NCBI GenBank assembly: GCA_905116865.2
Contig: CAJHNH020000551.1
Coordinates: forward strand, 182,501-246,500
From: Candidula unifasciata
Taxonomy: Eukaryota; Mollusca; Gastropoda; Stylommatophora; Geomitridae
Length of the DNA: 64,000 nt
Direction of reading: 5' to 3'
Below are positions 1-11,761 of this stretch, piece after piece (position 1 is the stretch's first letter; the number at the start of each line of letters is the position of its first letter). Position numbers and translations under genes: made by a program. A model generated the notes under the pieces. That model ran no database searches. It was not told the origin of the DNA and saw only the letters and a list, made by a program, of their open reading frames with translations.

Positions 1-184
1 GACTTGAAGGCACGTCAGAAATGTGTCCAGTGAAAAAGTTTGACCGTCTGCCTATTCGTCCTTCTTCATTTCCAGACTTCGACTACGACAACAACCTTTT
101 CACCGTCAGTATTCACCATGACTTCTCCTTCATAAGCACGACCACTAACTATAACCCCCATTTTTTACCGATCACTTTTACTTG

Positions 185-483
185 TGGAGCCGCGTTAGCC
201 TAGTCGATAGGAGGCTCGCTTTGAAATCCAGCTGGACTCGCTGCAGCCACGGTCAGTGTTTGAAACCGGGCGGTTCCCGGGTTCACCCAGCCTCTAGGAA
301 ATGGGTACCTGAGTGACACTCTGGGGTAAATGGAGGAACGTCGCTGTAGCTACAGAGTTACGTGCGAATGGCGACACAGGCGGACAGTTTCTTATCAGCT
401 GTCCGTGCTGGTGGCAGAGCACTTATGGTTTATAACCGTGTGCAATGACGTTGGTTCACATCTCCGGACTTTACCTTAACTTT
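185..483 (+). mobile_element. SINE-A copy 1 (tRNA-derived SINE)
   Basis: About 300 bp that match a second copy at 25666-25962 over the whole length. The 5' end has a tRNA-like A box (gttagcctagtcgataggag) and a B box-like gtgtttgaaaccggg. The body carries a short inverted repeat (ggacag / ctgtcc) around 390-405. It shares the central stretch acccagcct..aaatgggtacc with SINE-B. The ends are set by comparing the copies; no target-site duplication was recognised. Confidence 0.75.
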
Positions 484-927
484 TACTTGTAATTATTTTT
501 GAGGTGCAGTCGGCGTCTGCTGAGCCTTTTAAAAAAATACTTTTTATTGTGTAATCGGTAATTTTCTGACTCCAGATAGTTCGACTCGTGGAAATGACAG
601 TTGATTTAGAAGTATATTTCTTATGTGGGATAAATATACCTTAGTGAACTCTTGCCAAGCTGTCCAATTATTGACCATCGCATGCAGATGACCACATGCC
701 CTTTCCAAATTCACAACCTGATATTGGTTGGCATTTGCGACTGAAAGTTTGTGCAGGATAACTTACCCTAAGCCCAATGTTGCCTCTTAAGACAGTTGTT
801 TCTGATATAGAATAGTTTGACAGGCTTTTTTGCTCAAATTGTAGGACTATATTCAAGGTCACAATATAGACGGTGTCAATGACAAATACCTCTCATTGTG
901 ACTATTCCTTCCCAAATAGTTTATATT
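484..927. other. no recognised feature
   Basis: AT-rich sequence without a convincing coding frame or a repeat recognised elsewhere in the window. Short open frames on the minus strand show no family resemblance. Confidence 0.5.
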
Positions 928-1105
928 TCCGTGTGGGTTCCGGGTAGCTATTATAGGGAAAACTAGAATAGACCCAAAAGCATGTCGTAAAAGTAGACTA
1001 ATTGGGAGCTTCTTTCGAAGTCGGAGTACATCTGCCTGAGAGGCAAGGAACCAGCAGTCTGCATACAAATAAGTCAGATCTGTAAAACGGAGGCACAGGC
1101 ATTTG
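928..1105 (+). mobile_element. Family D retroposon, 5' part
   Basis: Matches the 5' half of the full copy at 18142-18432: a cgtgtgggtt start, a gcatgtcgtaa block, a ctgcctgagaggcaagg hairpin-like segment, and cagtctgcatacaaataag. The 3' half is missing and a CT-rich microsatellite follows at once. Confidence 0.7.
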
Positions 1106-1134
1106 TCTCTCTCTTTCTCTAATTCTCTCTTTAC

Positions 1135-1136
<2 letters not shown>

Positions 1137-1179
<43 letters not shown>
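1137..1179. repeat. (TC)n microsatellite
   Basis: About 21 uninterrupted TC dinucleotides directly after the truncated family D copy, with CT/CA-rich flanks up to about 1280. Confidence 0.95.
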
Positions 1180-1180
<1 letters not shown>

Positions 1181-2003
1181 GCACATACTTTCCCCCTCTC
1201 TGTCTGTCTCTTCCTTCATTACACAAATTGCCTCTCAGTATCTCTCTTTCACACACACATTCTTTCTCCCGCACACTGTCATTTGTACTAGAAATAACTG
1301 TTATCACTTTTACGCCCGATTGACTTTGATATTGCCAGAATTGGTCATTGTCACAATAAACATTCCCCGTTTCGGTCACTCAGTTTTTATGGATACGGGT
1401 GCCAGGGGAAACTTCCGAGCAATTAAAGACAGAACGGAGTCATAAAACTGTGGCCCTGGGTGTTTCTGGTCAGTGCCCTCTGCCTGTGGTCATCAGATGG
1501 ACCAGTTTCTGACCTTAATGACAGCTATCAAAAGGCAATTGATGGAAATAGTCGGCATCTTAAAGGATCATCAGGGGAGATGACTCAAGTGAAAATGGGC
1601 AAAGATCGGTTGGAAGCGATTCTAGCCACACTTTGGCGAGCTGGAGGGAAACCATTTGTGGTAACCACCTATAGTTTAGACACCATCTTTCTGTGATCTA
1701 GTGTGTGTTCGCCCCAGGGTTGATTGTCCTTTCCGATCGAGTTCCTATGGAGAGTTTAACTGCTTGCTATCTCATTGGAATCCTTTGCCCCTAATTCAAA
1801 GGGGTTGAGCATTGGGCGCTCTGGCCCACCCAACAATCTGACCTGCTTATCTCTCACCTTTCCGCATTATGTAGTCCCAACATCTATGCTAATCGACTGA
1901 AGAAGGCTATTTAACCGTAACTGTTTCTTTATGTTGAAGACATTTACGTTGAACTATTGAATTTAAGATTTACACTATGTGACTTTCTTCTTTTCTTCTT
2001 CTT
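1180..2003. other. unassigned stretch with one short open frame
   Basis: Apparently single-copy sequence. An open frame at 1460-1696 (+, 78 residues) begins with a hydrophobic stretch and ends VVTTYSLDTIFL. I recognise no family, see no clear splice signals, and do not call it a gene. The segment ends in a T/C-rich run that leads into the minisatellite. Confidence 0.4.
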
Positions 2004-3312
2004 CCTCGTCGTCCATGTACTTTCTACTCGGCCTCTCTCACGTAGTTCTTCTATCTTCCTCGTCGTCCATGTACTTTCTACTCGGCCTCTCTCACGTAGT
2101 TCTTCTATCTTCCTCGTCGTCCATGTACTTTCTACTCGGCCTCTCTCACGCAGTTCTTCTATCTTCCTCGTCGTCCATGTACTTTCTACTCGGCCTCTCT
2201 CACGTAGTTCTTTTATCTTCCTCGTCGTCCATGTACTTTCTACTCGGCCTCTCTCACGTAGTTCTTCTATCTTCCTCGTCATCCATGTACTTTCTACTCG
2301 GCCTCTCTCACGTAGTTCTTCTGTCTTCTCGTCGTCCATGTACTTTCTACTCGGCCTCTCTCACGTAGTTCTTCTATCTTTTCGTCCTCCATGTACTTTC
2401 TACTCGGCCTCTCTCACGTAGTTCTTTTATCTTCTCGTCCTTCGTGTACCTCCCACTCGGCCTCTCTCACGTAGTTCTTCTATCTTCTCGTCCTTCGTGT
2501 ACCTCCTACTCCGCCTCTCTCACGTAGTTCTTCTATCTTCTCGTCCTTCGTGTACCTTCTACTCCTCCTCTCTCACGCAGTTCTTCTATCTTCTCGTCCT
2601 TCGTGTACCTCCTACTCCTCCTCTCTCACGTAGTTCTTCTATCTTCTCGTCCTTCGTGTACCTCCTACTCCTCCTCTCTCACGTAATTTTTCTATCTTCT
2701 CGTCCTTCGTGTACCTCCTACTCCTCCTCTCTCATGTAGTTCTTCTATCTTCTCGTTCTCCGTGTACCTCCTACTCCTCCTCTCTCACGTAGTTCTTCTA
2801 TTTTCTCGTCCTCCGTGTACCTCCTACTCCTCCTCTCTCACGTAGTTCTTCTATCTTCTCGTCCTTCGTGTACCTCCTACTCCTCCTCTCTCACGTAGTT
2901 CTTCTATCTTCTCGTCCTTCGTGTACCTCCTACTCCTCCTCTCTCACGTAGTTCTTCTATCTTCTCGTCCTTCGTGTACCTCCTACTCCTCCTCTCTCAC
3001 GTAGTTCTTCTATCTTCTCGTTCTCCGTGTACCTCCTACTCCTCCTCTCTCACGTAGTTTCTTCTATCTTCTCGTTCTCCGTGTACCTCCTACTCCTCCT
3101 CTCTCACGTAGTTCTTCTATCTTCTCGTCCTTCGTGTACCTCCTACTCCTCCTCTCTCACGTAGTTCTTCTATCTTCTCGTTCTCCGTGTACCTCCTACT
3201 CCTCCTCTCTCACGTAGTTCTTCTATCTTCTCGTTCTCCGTGTACCTCCTACTCCTCCTCTCTCACGTAGTTCTTCTATCTTCTCGTCCTTCGTGTACTC
3301 CCTACTCCTCCT
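2004..3312. repeat. 53/54-bp minisatellite, about 24 copies
   Basis: Tandem units containing catgtactttctactcggcc and ctctctcacgtagttcttct. The first 6-7 units repeat every 54 bp and are nearly identical. From about 2330 the units become 53 bp with a different first half (ttcgtgtacctcctactcc). Open frames in this block follow from the 54-bp (multiple of three) period and lack of stops, so they are not evidence of protein. Confidence 0.95.
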
Positions 3313-3753
3313 GCTGTTTAGAAAGCACGATTGGAAATGGACCCTATTTCAGGCCGTAGGAGTATTTGGTTAAACGATGTATCTCTGCCTGTAACCCCTC
3401 AGAAGTGATTAGTGGCCTCTCAACATACTCAAACCGAGCAGTTTTCTCCTTTGTACCTCCTTCCATATCCTCTGGATTCATTTACTAATGACTATCTTAA
3501 TGCACGTATTTAAACCAGAAATTCTTATGCCTGTGGTTCGAGTGGAAGCTCATTTCAGTTATATTATTGAGATGCATGTAAAAACTCAGTTGTTCTATCA
3601 ACGCCAGAGTACGAGTAGAACAGACACACATTAGCAAATGTATGTAGTTTATTACTAATTTCTTTTTAAAGACTTTGTCTATCGTTCTGTGTCGCACTAC
3701 AGCATCAATTTAACATTATTTTATATTAAATAATTTGTTTCTTTTGACGTCCT
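3313..3753. other. no recognised feature
   Basis: Non-repetitive AT-rich sequence between the minisatellite and the LINE insertion. No coding frame or repeat family recognised. Confidence 0.5.
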
Positions 3754-3766
3754 CTAATTTCCTTAT
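3754..3766 (+). repeat. left target-site duplication of LINE
   Basis: The 13-mer ctaatttccttat here is repeated exactly at 5939-5951. The two copies bracket the reverse-transcriptase element, as expected from target-primed reverse transcription. Confidence 0.9.
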
Positions 3767-3768
3767 CA

Positions 3769-4067
3769 GTGCAAGACGTTAGAGCCTACAGGGGAGCTGA
3801 TATTGGCAGTGATCACAATCTTTGTATTGCCAAACTAAAAATTAAACTCAAGTCTCTACTTAAACCACCCAGAAATAAGAAAAAAAACTTACAAGCCCTT
3901 TTGTCAAAAGATCATCAAAGCGCATTGAATGTAGAGATACTCACCACCTTTGTAACCAAAACTAGTAATGCGGATACTACAAATAACATAGACAAAAATT
4001 TGGACTTTTTCAAGAACACACTGACAAACGCTGCAGTAAACACAGTTGGTTATGTACAAAGCAGAAA
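3769..4067 (+). pseudogene. LINE endonuclease C-terminal remnant
   Basis: The frame reads QDVRAYRGADIGSDHNLCIA, matching the end of the exonuclease-endonuclease-phosphatase domain of LINEs, where the SDH triplet belongs to the active site. All upstream endonuclease motifs are missing through 5' truncation. The frame runs into a stop at 4078-4080, but the conserved linker continues in another frame as KKWLSDNTWSKIQERKQAK. A single-base indel in the A-rich run near 4060-4070 therefore separates endonuclease from RT. This part is not functional. Confidence 0.85.
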
Positions 4068-5930
4068 AAGAAGTGGCTAAGCGACAACACTTGGTCAAAA
4101 ATCCAAGAAAGGAAACAAGCAAAATTAACACTTTTATCCAAGAAAGACACATCTTCATACAAAAAATACAGCACGCTAGACAAAGAAGTGAAATCAAATG
4201 CAAGGAAAGACAAACAGAACTTCATACACGACCTCGCCTCCGATGCTGAAACAGCTGCCAAGATTGGAAACAACAAAGCCGTATTCCATGTTATGAAACA
4301 ACTGTGCAATCACTCACCTACACTAAATACACCCATTAAAGACAAGCAGGGTAAACTACTGCTATCCGACGACCAACAAACAAAGCGATGGGCAGAACAT
4401 TTCAAGGAAATATTAAATAGACCAAATCCTGACATCATTCCCAATCTAGAAGAAGAAATTATTACACCGACACTAGTTGCCTCCAGCGAGTCATTCACAA
4501 TAGAGGAGGTTAAAACAGCTATTAAAAAATTAAGAATAAACAAAGCTACCGGAGAGGACAACATCTCAGGGGAAATGATCAAAGCAGCGGATGAAAACAC
4601 CCTGCAACATTTGCTCCAGCTGATGGATGAAGTCTGGCAAAACGAATACCCACCACAACAATGGAAAGATGGTGTAATCTTTAAATTACCTAAAAAAGGT
4701 GATTTTTCCGATTGTAACAACTGGAGAGGCATCACCCTGCTTTCGATACCAGGGAAACTATTTTGTAGTATGCTACTAGAAAGATTGAAAAAATCCATAG
4801 ATGAAAGATTAAGGGAAGAACAAGCCGGTTTTAGATCCAAGCGGTCATGCATAGACCACATCTTTACTCTTAGAATAATTGTTAAAGATTCTACAGAATT
4901 CCAGTCGAAATTATTGATCAACTTTGTCGACTTCCAAAAAGCCTTCGACAGTATCCATCGTCCAACACTCTGGAAATTGCTTAACATTTATTGTTTCCCC
5001 ATCAAATATATCAACATCATAAAATCTTTTTATAATGAAACACGATGCTGTGTAAGAACTGATTCCGGCAATTCTGACTGGTTCCCGGTGGAAACAGGAG
5101 TGAACCAAGGGTGTGTCCTATCGCCGATGCTTTTTGGTATAGCAATCGACTGGGTCATGCGCAAGTGCATAAATAACGCAAATTTAGGCATTACATGGGT
5201 TGACAAAATTCTTGAAGACCTAGACTTCGCCGACGACATAGCACTCCTGTGTTCAGAACACACAGACGTCCAAGAAAAAATCAATCGACTCCAGAATTTC
5301 AACAGCCTTGAAAAATTCAACAGTTTCACTTATCTAGGGAGCAAGATGTCATCTACAGGAGATACCGCACCAGAAATACCATTTAGAATAGCACTGGCAT
5401 CTAGTGCCTTCAATAAACTGTCCAACATCTGGAAATCAAAGACACTTAGCAAACACACAAAACTGAAGATCTTCAATTCTTGTGTGATTCCAGTACTAAC
5501 CTATAGATGCGACAGCTGGAAATCAACGAAAACTCTAGACACAAAATTAGACAGTTTTGAAAATAAATGCCTTAGAAGAATACTAAATTTCAAATGGTCA
5601 GATTTCCGAACCAATGCACAAATAAGGCGAAAATCCAGGCAAGAGTATGTGTCTAATTTTATACGAAAACGCCGCTGGAACTATGTCGGCCACGCCCTTA
5701 GAATGGATAAATCAAGACTTCCTTACCAAGCCCTCATTTGGACACCACAGGGAAAAAGATCTCGTGGAAGACCAAGGGAAACCCTACGTAGAACTATCAT
5801 CAGGGAAGGCTCGCTCATGAGCCACTCAAACATCCAAGACCTACAACAGATTGCAACGAACCGCCATGCATGGAGAGCCATGACCTCTGCCCTATGTGCC
5901 GCACTCGACACAAGAGGAAAGACTAACTAA
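4068..5930 (+). pseudogene. LINE reverse transcriptase, internally deleted
   Basis: The open frame runs to a TAA at 5928-5930. In-frame reading reaches back past the first Met at 4188 into the frameshift, so that Met is not a biological start. RT motifs in order: NWRGITLLS (finger region), EEQAGFRSKRSC, FVDFQKAFDS (first catalytic Asp), GVNQGCVLSP, and LDFADDIALL (catalytic ADD). After the ADD block the frame passes from EKINRLQNF straight to FNSFTYLGS. Relatives have some 45 residues there, including the GLxINxxKTK block, so RT motif 6/7 has been lost by an in-frame deletion. The C-terminal part keeps RKRRWNYVGHALRMD and GKRSRGRPRETLRR. The element is inactive but young enough to keep an open frame. 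Confidence 0.93.
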
Positions 5931-5938
5931 GTAACTAA

Positions 5939-5951
5939 CTAATTTCCTTAT
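5939..5951 (+). repeat. right target-site duplication of LINE
   Basis: Exact copy of the 13-mer at 3754-3766, directly after the CTAA-rich 3' tail of the LINE. Confidence 0.9.
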
Positions 5952-7036
5952 GCCAGAAAACTGCCTTTTTGTCTTTTGCGTTTCTTCCCGTTTATATTTC
6001 TTAATCTTTTTCTTTGAGAAGCGGCTGCCTTATAAAAAGATGTAGAAGAAAGCGGAAGAAAAAGGAAGATAAAAGAAGGCGAAGAGATGAATTAACAGTA
6101 TATGGAGATTTTGAGGAACTATCACAAATAAAATCAGAAAATCAGAAATAAAATGTAAGATAACGCTCGAAAGACTCAACGGTGATTAGCCTTCTGTCAC
6201 GGACGGTTGCTCACACTCGCCTCAGATATGGTTCTCTCATCCATCGGGCACAAACATTCCTTTGCAAATGTATTCGTCAAAATTATCAAAGAAAAATAAC
6301 TTCACAGCTTTGCTCAAGCAGGTCACAACGGCAACAAATGTTGTAACGCCTCTTTAGGCTTACTTGAACGGTCTGTTCCCAGATTTACAACTTACTTTCT
6401 TTTCTAGCCAAAGATCCATTTTAGCGGCAATTTACAGTTGCGGTGTAACTGCTCAGCTAGGGCGAAAGCCGATCAAAGGTACACAAGATCGCCGAGTATG
6501 TCCGGTATTACAGAAATGTCAGTTGCCAACTCGGTGGGAAAATGTTTCAATTGTTCTTTGTCCGGTAACACGAAAAGTGAAGCTTGTTTTTTCTAGACCT
6601 TGGTAAAACATGGCAGGAAGGCTATAGAATTTCCCAAGTACCTCTGTCTCCACTGCCCAAATGCAAGTCTGCCTACTTCTCTCCCCACTACTTCAAAGAC
6701 CGTTGGATTTCTGGGTATAAAAATACAAAATCCCTTTAATAGCTAAAGGGATATTTATTTGGTGGTTTTTCTGTGAGAAGTTTGGGAATTGTTCGACGTG
6801 GAGTTACAGCTGAGAATTTCCGGAGGAAAATGTCACACGCGTCCGGTAATTTGAGATGTGAGGGGAGCTTCCAATGCAGCAATGTCCGACCTTCCGTTCT
6901 AATTAACTGTAGGCGTCGCCGAGATGTTGTTTTCTAGCTCGACTACACATTCAGGAGTTTGTTCTGACTTCTTCTGTCTTCTTCTTTTCGTCTTCCACCG
7001 CCTCCTCCTCCCCTCCTTCTGTTTATCCTTCTTCTT
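5952..7036. other. no recognised feature
   Basis: Mixed sequence with short A/G-rich patches and no family resemblance in any frame. It becomes increasingly T/C-rich after 6960 and merges into the microsatellite block. Confidence 0.5.
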
Positions 7037-7597
<561 letters not shown>

Positions 7598-7747
7598 CCA
7601 AATAGCCTGACCTAATCATCGAGCTCGAGAACCCGAACAAGCATCTAGTGTAATGTTTTCCCTAGTCATTGGCACTAATTTATTGTGTGACTTATTACAG
7701 ATATAAATGTTATCAACAGTTTATTGTATATCCGTATGCACCTGGCG

Positions 7748-8058
7748 TGTCACAAGGAAGAATGCCAGACAATCTCGTCACAAGGAAGAATGTCCGACAA
7801 TCTCGTCACAAGGAAGAATGTCCGACAATCTCGTCACAAGGAAGAATGTCCGACAATCTCGTCACAAGGAAGAATGTCTGACAATCTCGTCACAAGGAAG
7901 AGTGTCCGACAATCTCGTCACAAGGAAGAATGTCTAACAATCTCGTCACAAGGAAGAATGTCCAACAATCTCGTCAAAAGGAAGAATGTCCGACAATCTC
8001 GTCATAAGGAAGAATGTCCAACAATCTCGTCACAAGGAAGAATGTCTGACAATGTCGT
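7748..8058. repeat. 28-bp tandem array, about 11 copies
   Basis: Units of gtcacaaggaagaatgtccg plus acaatctc, nearly identical (c/t differences at one or two positions). Three overlapping plus-strand open frames arise only because the 28-bp unit has no stop in these phases. A family D copy follows at once. Confidence 0.95.
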
Positions 8059-8084
8059 CATATTGGCATTTTCCGGCTGGAAGA

Positions 8085-8300
8085 AAGAAATAAAACCACT
8101 GGCCACCTTATACGTATGCCGTAAGAGGCGACTAATTATGATATTTCCTTCGAAGTCGGGGTGTATCTGAATGAGAGACAATGAACCAACAGTCTGCATA
8201 CATATAAGAGGGACCTGTCAAACATTCTGGAAAAGGACCTAAAAGTCGAGAAGTGGACGAACATCCAGGACTTTACATCAATTTACAACTGAAGAAGAAA
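8085..8300 (+). mobile_element. Family D retroposon, partial
   Basis: Shows the family D blocks in order: gccgtaagaggcgactaatt, ttcgaagtcggggtgtatctg, accaacagtctgcatacata, gaagtggacgaacatccagg, ending in a GAAGAAGAA tail. The first ~90 bp of the family are missing. Confidence 0.8.
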
Positions 8301-8577
8301 AACCAAATGGTGCGTCCACCCAGCCACTTCACCATCAACACCTATAGGTAGTACTAACCTTTCTGCCCACTTCGTTGTTGTGTAGGTTCATCAGACTGCG
8401 AATGGTTCGACTCGTCTGATGGGAGATGGTCTCTGGAGCGTCTACAAATGTCCGGCTGAACCAGAGGCCATAGTTGACGTTGTCGCTACAGCCTCCCCAC
8501 TTCCACCCATCCACGTCTGCTTCTCCGTACCTGGGGAGGGTAGCATGGGCCTGAATTTTTGTGTCGATGTTTTTGCA

Positions 8578-8880
8578 AAGAGTAGTAACAGTAGTAGTAG
8601 TACTGGTGGTGGTAGTGGTGGTGGTAGTGGTGGTGGTGGTAGTAGTGGTAGCTGTAGTGGTAGTGGTGGTAGTAGTGGTGGTGGTAGTGCTTGTGTTGGT
8701 GCTGATGTTGGTGGCAGAGGTGTGGTTGTGGTGGTGGTAGTAGTAGTAGAAGTAGTAGAAGTAGTAGTAGTAGTAGTAGCAGCAGCAGCAACACGGACAT
8801 CAGCAGCAGCAGTAGTAGAGGTGCTAGTGGTGGTAGTAGAAGCAGTAGTAGTAGCAGCAGCAGAAACACCAACATCATTA
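8578..8880. repeat. (GGT/AGT/AGC)n imperfect trinucleotide tract
   Basis: About 300 bp of interrupted trinucleotides (GGT, AGT, AGC). Open frames rich in Gly/Ser/Val are compositional. The 8300-8577 sequence before it is not recognised. Confidence 0.9.
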
Positions 8881-9061
8881 ATAATAGTAGTCTACAACCA
8901 ACAGTCTAGTAGCAGAAGTGATGGTGGTAATAGATGTGGCAGCAGCCTTTAAGCAAAGATAAAACATATTTGTAATAAAGCAAATCATCACCTGATAGGT
9001 GTCCATAATTTTTCAGAACAATTAAGTAACAACTGACAACAAGAAAAGCACTATTCACTAC

Positions 9062-9735
9062 ACTATTGGTACCAGCATAGTATTACCAGTGTAAAACGTG
9101 GACATTAAATTTAAAAGAAACAAAAAGAAACACGGAAACAATGGAAATGAAATGTTTACGACTAATACTAAATGTAACTAAAGTAAAGTTCCCCTTTCAC
9201 GCCTTTCGGCGCATCGGGCATATGGGCAGAGCGTCCCATATTTTTACAGACCATCAGCACTCTGTGGGTAATGTGGTCAGCATTACGCTGGCTGTCTTTA
9301 CTTTCCCAGGACAGTCCATCCTGGTACCCATTTTAGGCTGGGTCGACCTGCGACGTCCCATACCACGACAAAAATCCACGCAGCCTGCAGTGGGTTTCGA
9401 TCGCGGTATGCTGGCTTACGAGTCGGACTCGCAACGCCTTAGCCACGGACGCCGCACATACTAAATGTAACTAAAAAAAAAAAAAAAGACAGAATCATAA
9501 ATGACAATTTGAGGAAAGTAGTTGGGACAGAACCAGTACTAAACAACATCAAGAGACAACAGATGAAATGGTTTGGTCATGGGTTAAGACAGCTGTATAC
9601 AGTGCACCACAGAGAGCCCTATCACTAAAAGTGATGGAAACAGAGCAAGAAGTCAACCACGGAAGCGATGGATAGATGGAAAATCATAGGCAGTAAATAA
9701 CAGCATTTGCATAACACAAAGGCAACTAATTAAGG
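9062..9735 (+). pseudogene. decayed LINE RT C-terminus, split by a SINE
   Basis: Before the SINE the frame reads CKTWTLNLKE..EMKCLRLILNVTK; after it, DRIINDNLRKVVGTEPVLNN then IKRQQMKWFGHGLRQ. Both are typical of the thumb/C-terminal region of LINE reverse transcriptases (the EMKFLRRI..GVTRxDRIRN..FGH order). A frame change follows the FGHGLRQ region, then QPRKRWMDGK-like sequence ends the similarity. Removing the SINE at 9183-9457 and one duplicated copy of its target joins the two halves in order. The fragment is old and non-functional. Confidence 0.8.
9183..9457 (-). mobile_element. SINE-B copy, inserted in LINE remnant
   Basis: About 275 bp on the minus strand, nearly identical to the plus-strand copy at 11762-12046. 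The tRNA-like head is at the right (rc: gtccgtggctaaggcgttgc; B box-like cgatcgaaaccc). It is bracketed by an exact 18-bp target-site duplication, atactaaatgtaactaaa, at 9165-9182 and 9458-9475. The insertion lies within the RT remnant. Confidence 0.92.
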
Positions 9736-9945
9736 ATGTTTCCTTTACAGTTGGAGTGCATATGTCCGAGAATCGAGGAACCAACAGTCTGCACACAAAT
9801 AAGCCAGATGTGGAAAACGGGTGTTCATGCAAAACTAAAGTAATGAAACAGGACCAATATCCAGAAATAGGCGAACAACCATAATTTTTCTAGGGCATGT
9901 CCAGTCGGTGAACTCCAAGAAGAAGAAGAAGATAACAAGGATCAC
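9736..9945 (+). mobile_element. Family D retroposon, partial
   Basis: Carries family D blocks: gttggagtgcatatgtccga, aaccaacagtctgcacacaa, gtccagtcggtgaactcc, then an AAGAAGAAGAAG tail. The 5' third is missing. Confidence 0.75.
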
Positions 9946-10085
9946 ACCCGAGGCTTCGTCAAACCCCGATGGTGACAGGCAGATGAGGTCTAGACCACAG
10001 GAAGATGAAGCAGTCGTTATCAGCAGTAGTGTCAGTAGGTTGACTGCTTGCTTTGCTCGACACAAACAACCAGCATCCCCGAAGG

Positions 10086-10318
10086 AGGAGCTTTAGGTTA
10101 TAATTGTGACTAGGTTATATGTGCCAAATAATATGACTCAGCATGGCTCGTCATCAAGTAGCCCTGAACAGGACTCTCGAAGTGTTGATGCGATCAAAGG
10201 AGACAGACCCAAATACGGTACTGACCAGCGACGAAGTCGTCTACAGGCGAGCCAGTGGGCGACACGGTCATCGAGGGTGTCAGTAGCGGTTGTTGATTGT
10301 AATATATGGTAGAGTTGT
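10086..10318 (+). repeat. Family G dispersed repeat
   Basis: Shares ctttaggttataattgtgac and tagccctgaacaggactctc..tgttgatgcgatcaaa with 41795-42245, where the same family is interrupted by SINE-F. The type of element is unknown. Confidence 0.6.
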
Positions 10319-10325
10319 TTGCTTC

Positions 10326-10420
10326 CGAAACACACACACCCACACACACCCATCCACGCACACTCACGCACGCTCGCACACACGCACGCACTTATGCACG
10401 CACGTACGCACGCACACACA
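10326..10420. repeat. imperfect (CA)n / CACG-rich tract
   Basis: CA-rich low-complexity tract with CACG variants, ending about 15 bp from the Wnt exon's donor on its intronic side. Confidence 0.9.
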
Positions 10421-10435
10421 ATAAGAAAGCCTTAC

Positions 10436-10547
10436 CTGGACATATCACAGGAGCAGTCGGTTAAATTGCCAACCGAACAGGCTTGGGTCACAGCGTGGAC
10501 CACTCCAGCGCTCAGCACGGCGTAAATGAAGGCGGTCTCCCGAGTAC
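10436..10547 (-). CDS. Wnt16: Wnt16 internal coding exon (ETAFIYA segment)
   Basis: A 112-nt internal exon of a secreted Wnt ligand. Minus-strand translation after the split Gly codon is [20 protein letters not shown], then [16 protein letters not shown]. This is the conserved Wnt stretch that follows the first cysteine cluster, with Cys at the usual places (QAC, CSC). The NLTDCSCD ending fits Wnt16 better than Wnt4, Wnt5 or Wnt2, which carry a GEL..CGC/CSC pattern (from memory of the families). NLT is a possible N-glycosylation site. The acceptor is CATCAG|GT at 10549-10548 with a weak pyrimidine tract; the donor is CAG|GTAAGG at 10435. The start phase completes the G left by exon 39660-39892. 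The exon ends two bases into a codon. The next Wnt16 exons must lie at lower coordinates, but I see no WHWGGC- or CRCHGVSG-like coding in 1-10435. Confidence 0.88.
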
Positions 10548-10773
10548 CTGATGGACCAGCAACATGACGCTCATCAAGATCATAAATATAACAGGGACCA
10601 TCAGTGACAGTCAGGCTGGGTAACAACATTGTATGGGGGAGTGTCAGTCTGTCAATAAATATGTCTATTTAGGTGAATATGATGACTCGCCGCTTTATTA
10701 AATAAAATAACTTTTGTCGCAGAAGCCAAACAATCGTTAACAACATGGTGTCCATTTTGATTCTGCAGCCCCA

Positions 10774-10848
10774 TTTTGTGTGTGTGTGTGTGTGTGGGGG
10801 GGTGGTGGTTGTGTGTGGGGGAAAAAAGGGGTTGGGGGGGGGGGGGAG
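10774..10848. repeat. (TG)n and G-rich tract
   Basis: Short TG microsatellite followed by runs of G, including a stretch of 12 or so near 10837. Confidence 0.9.
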
Positions 10849-10984
10849 ATAAATCTAAAACTATGAAAATCCTGCACTCGCAGAACTCAAGTTCAAGGAC
10901 AAGACAACAAGATCTCATGTTCACCACAACCAGAACTATCTGCCCAAGTTTACAGTCAGTGAAAGCTGAAAGAAAGAAAGCCAC

Positions 10985-10985
<1 letters not shown>

Positions 10986-11062
<77 letters not shown>

Positions 11063-11130
11063 GGAGGGGGAGAGGGAGGGAGGGTAGAGAAAGAGAGAGA
11101 GGGGGGGGGGAGAGAGAGAGAGAGAGTAAA
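10986..11130. repeat. (GA)n microsatellite
   Basis: About 35 GA dinucleotides, then G-rich interruptions and a second short GA run. Confidence 0.95.
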
Positions 11131-11157
11131 CAATTTTATATATAGCTAAATGTTATC

Positions 11158-11650
<493 letters not shown>

Positions 11651-11761
11651 CGAAGAGGACACCCAACCATTCACAAATGTATGACACAGAAATAGACTTC
11701 TAACCATAAATAAATCACAGAAGCTTTAGCTAGTATTTTGCAGTAAGTAAAGCATAATAAG

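Larger units (their letters stand above)
3767..5938 (+). mobile_element. 5'-truncated non-LTR retrotransposon (LINE) with APE-type endonuclease remnant and RT
   Basis: A 2.17 kb LINE copy with exact 13-bp target-site duplications on both sides. It starts inside the endonuclease coding region, so the 5' end is missing, and ends with a short CTAA-type repeat (actaactaagtaactaact partly shared with the flank). It holds the C-terminal end of the endonuclease, one frameshift, then a long RT frame with an internal deletion. This resembles the NWRGI-type LINEs common in molluscs and cnidarians, probably RTE-related; the clade is an inference. It lies antisense to the Wnt gene. Confidence 0.93.

Noticed and set aside
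8419..8952. 177-codon Gly/Ser/Val-rich frame
   Set aside because: Driven by GGT/AGT triplets; the first 50 residues match nothing I recognise.
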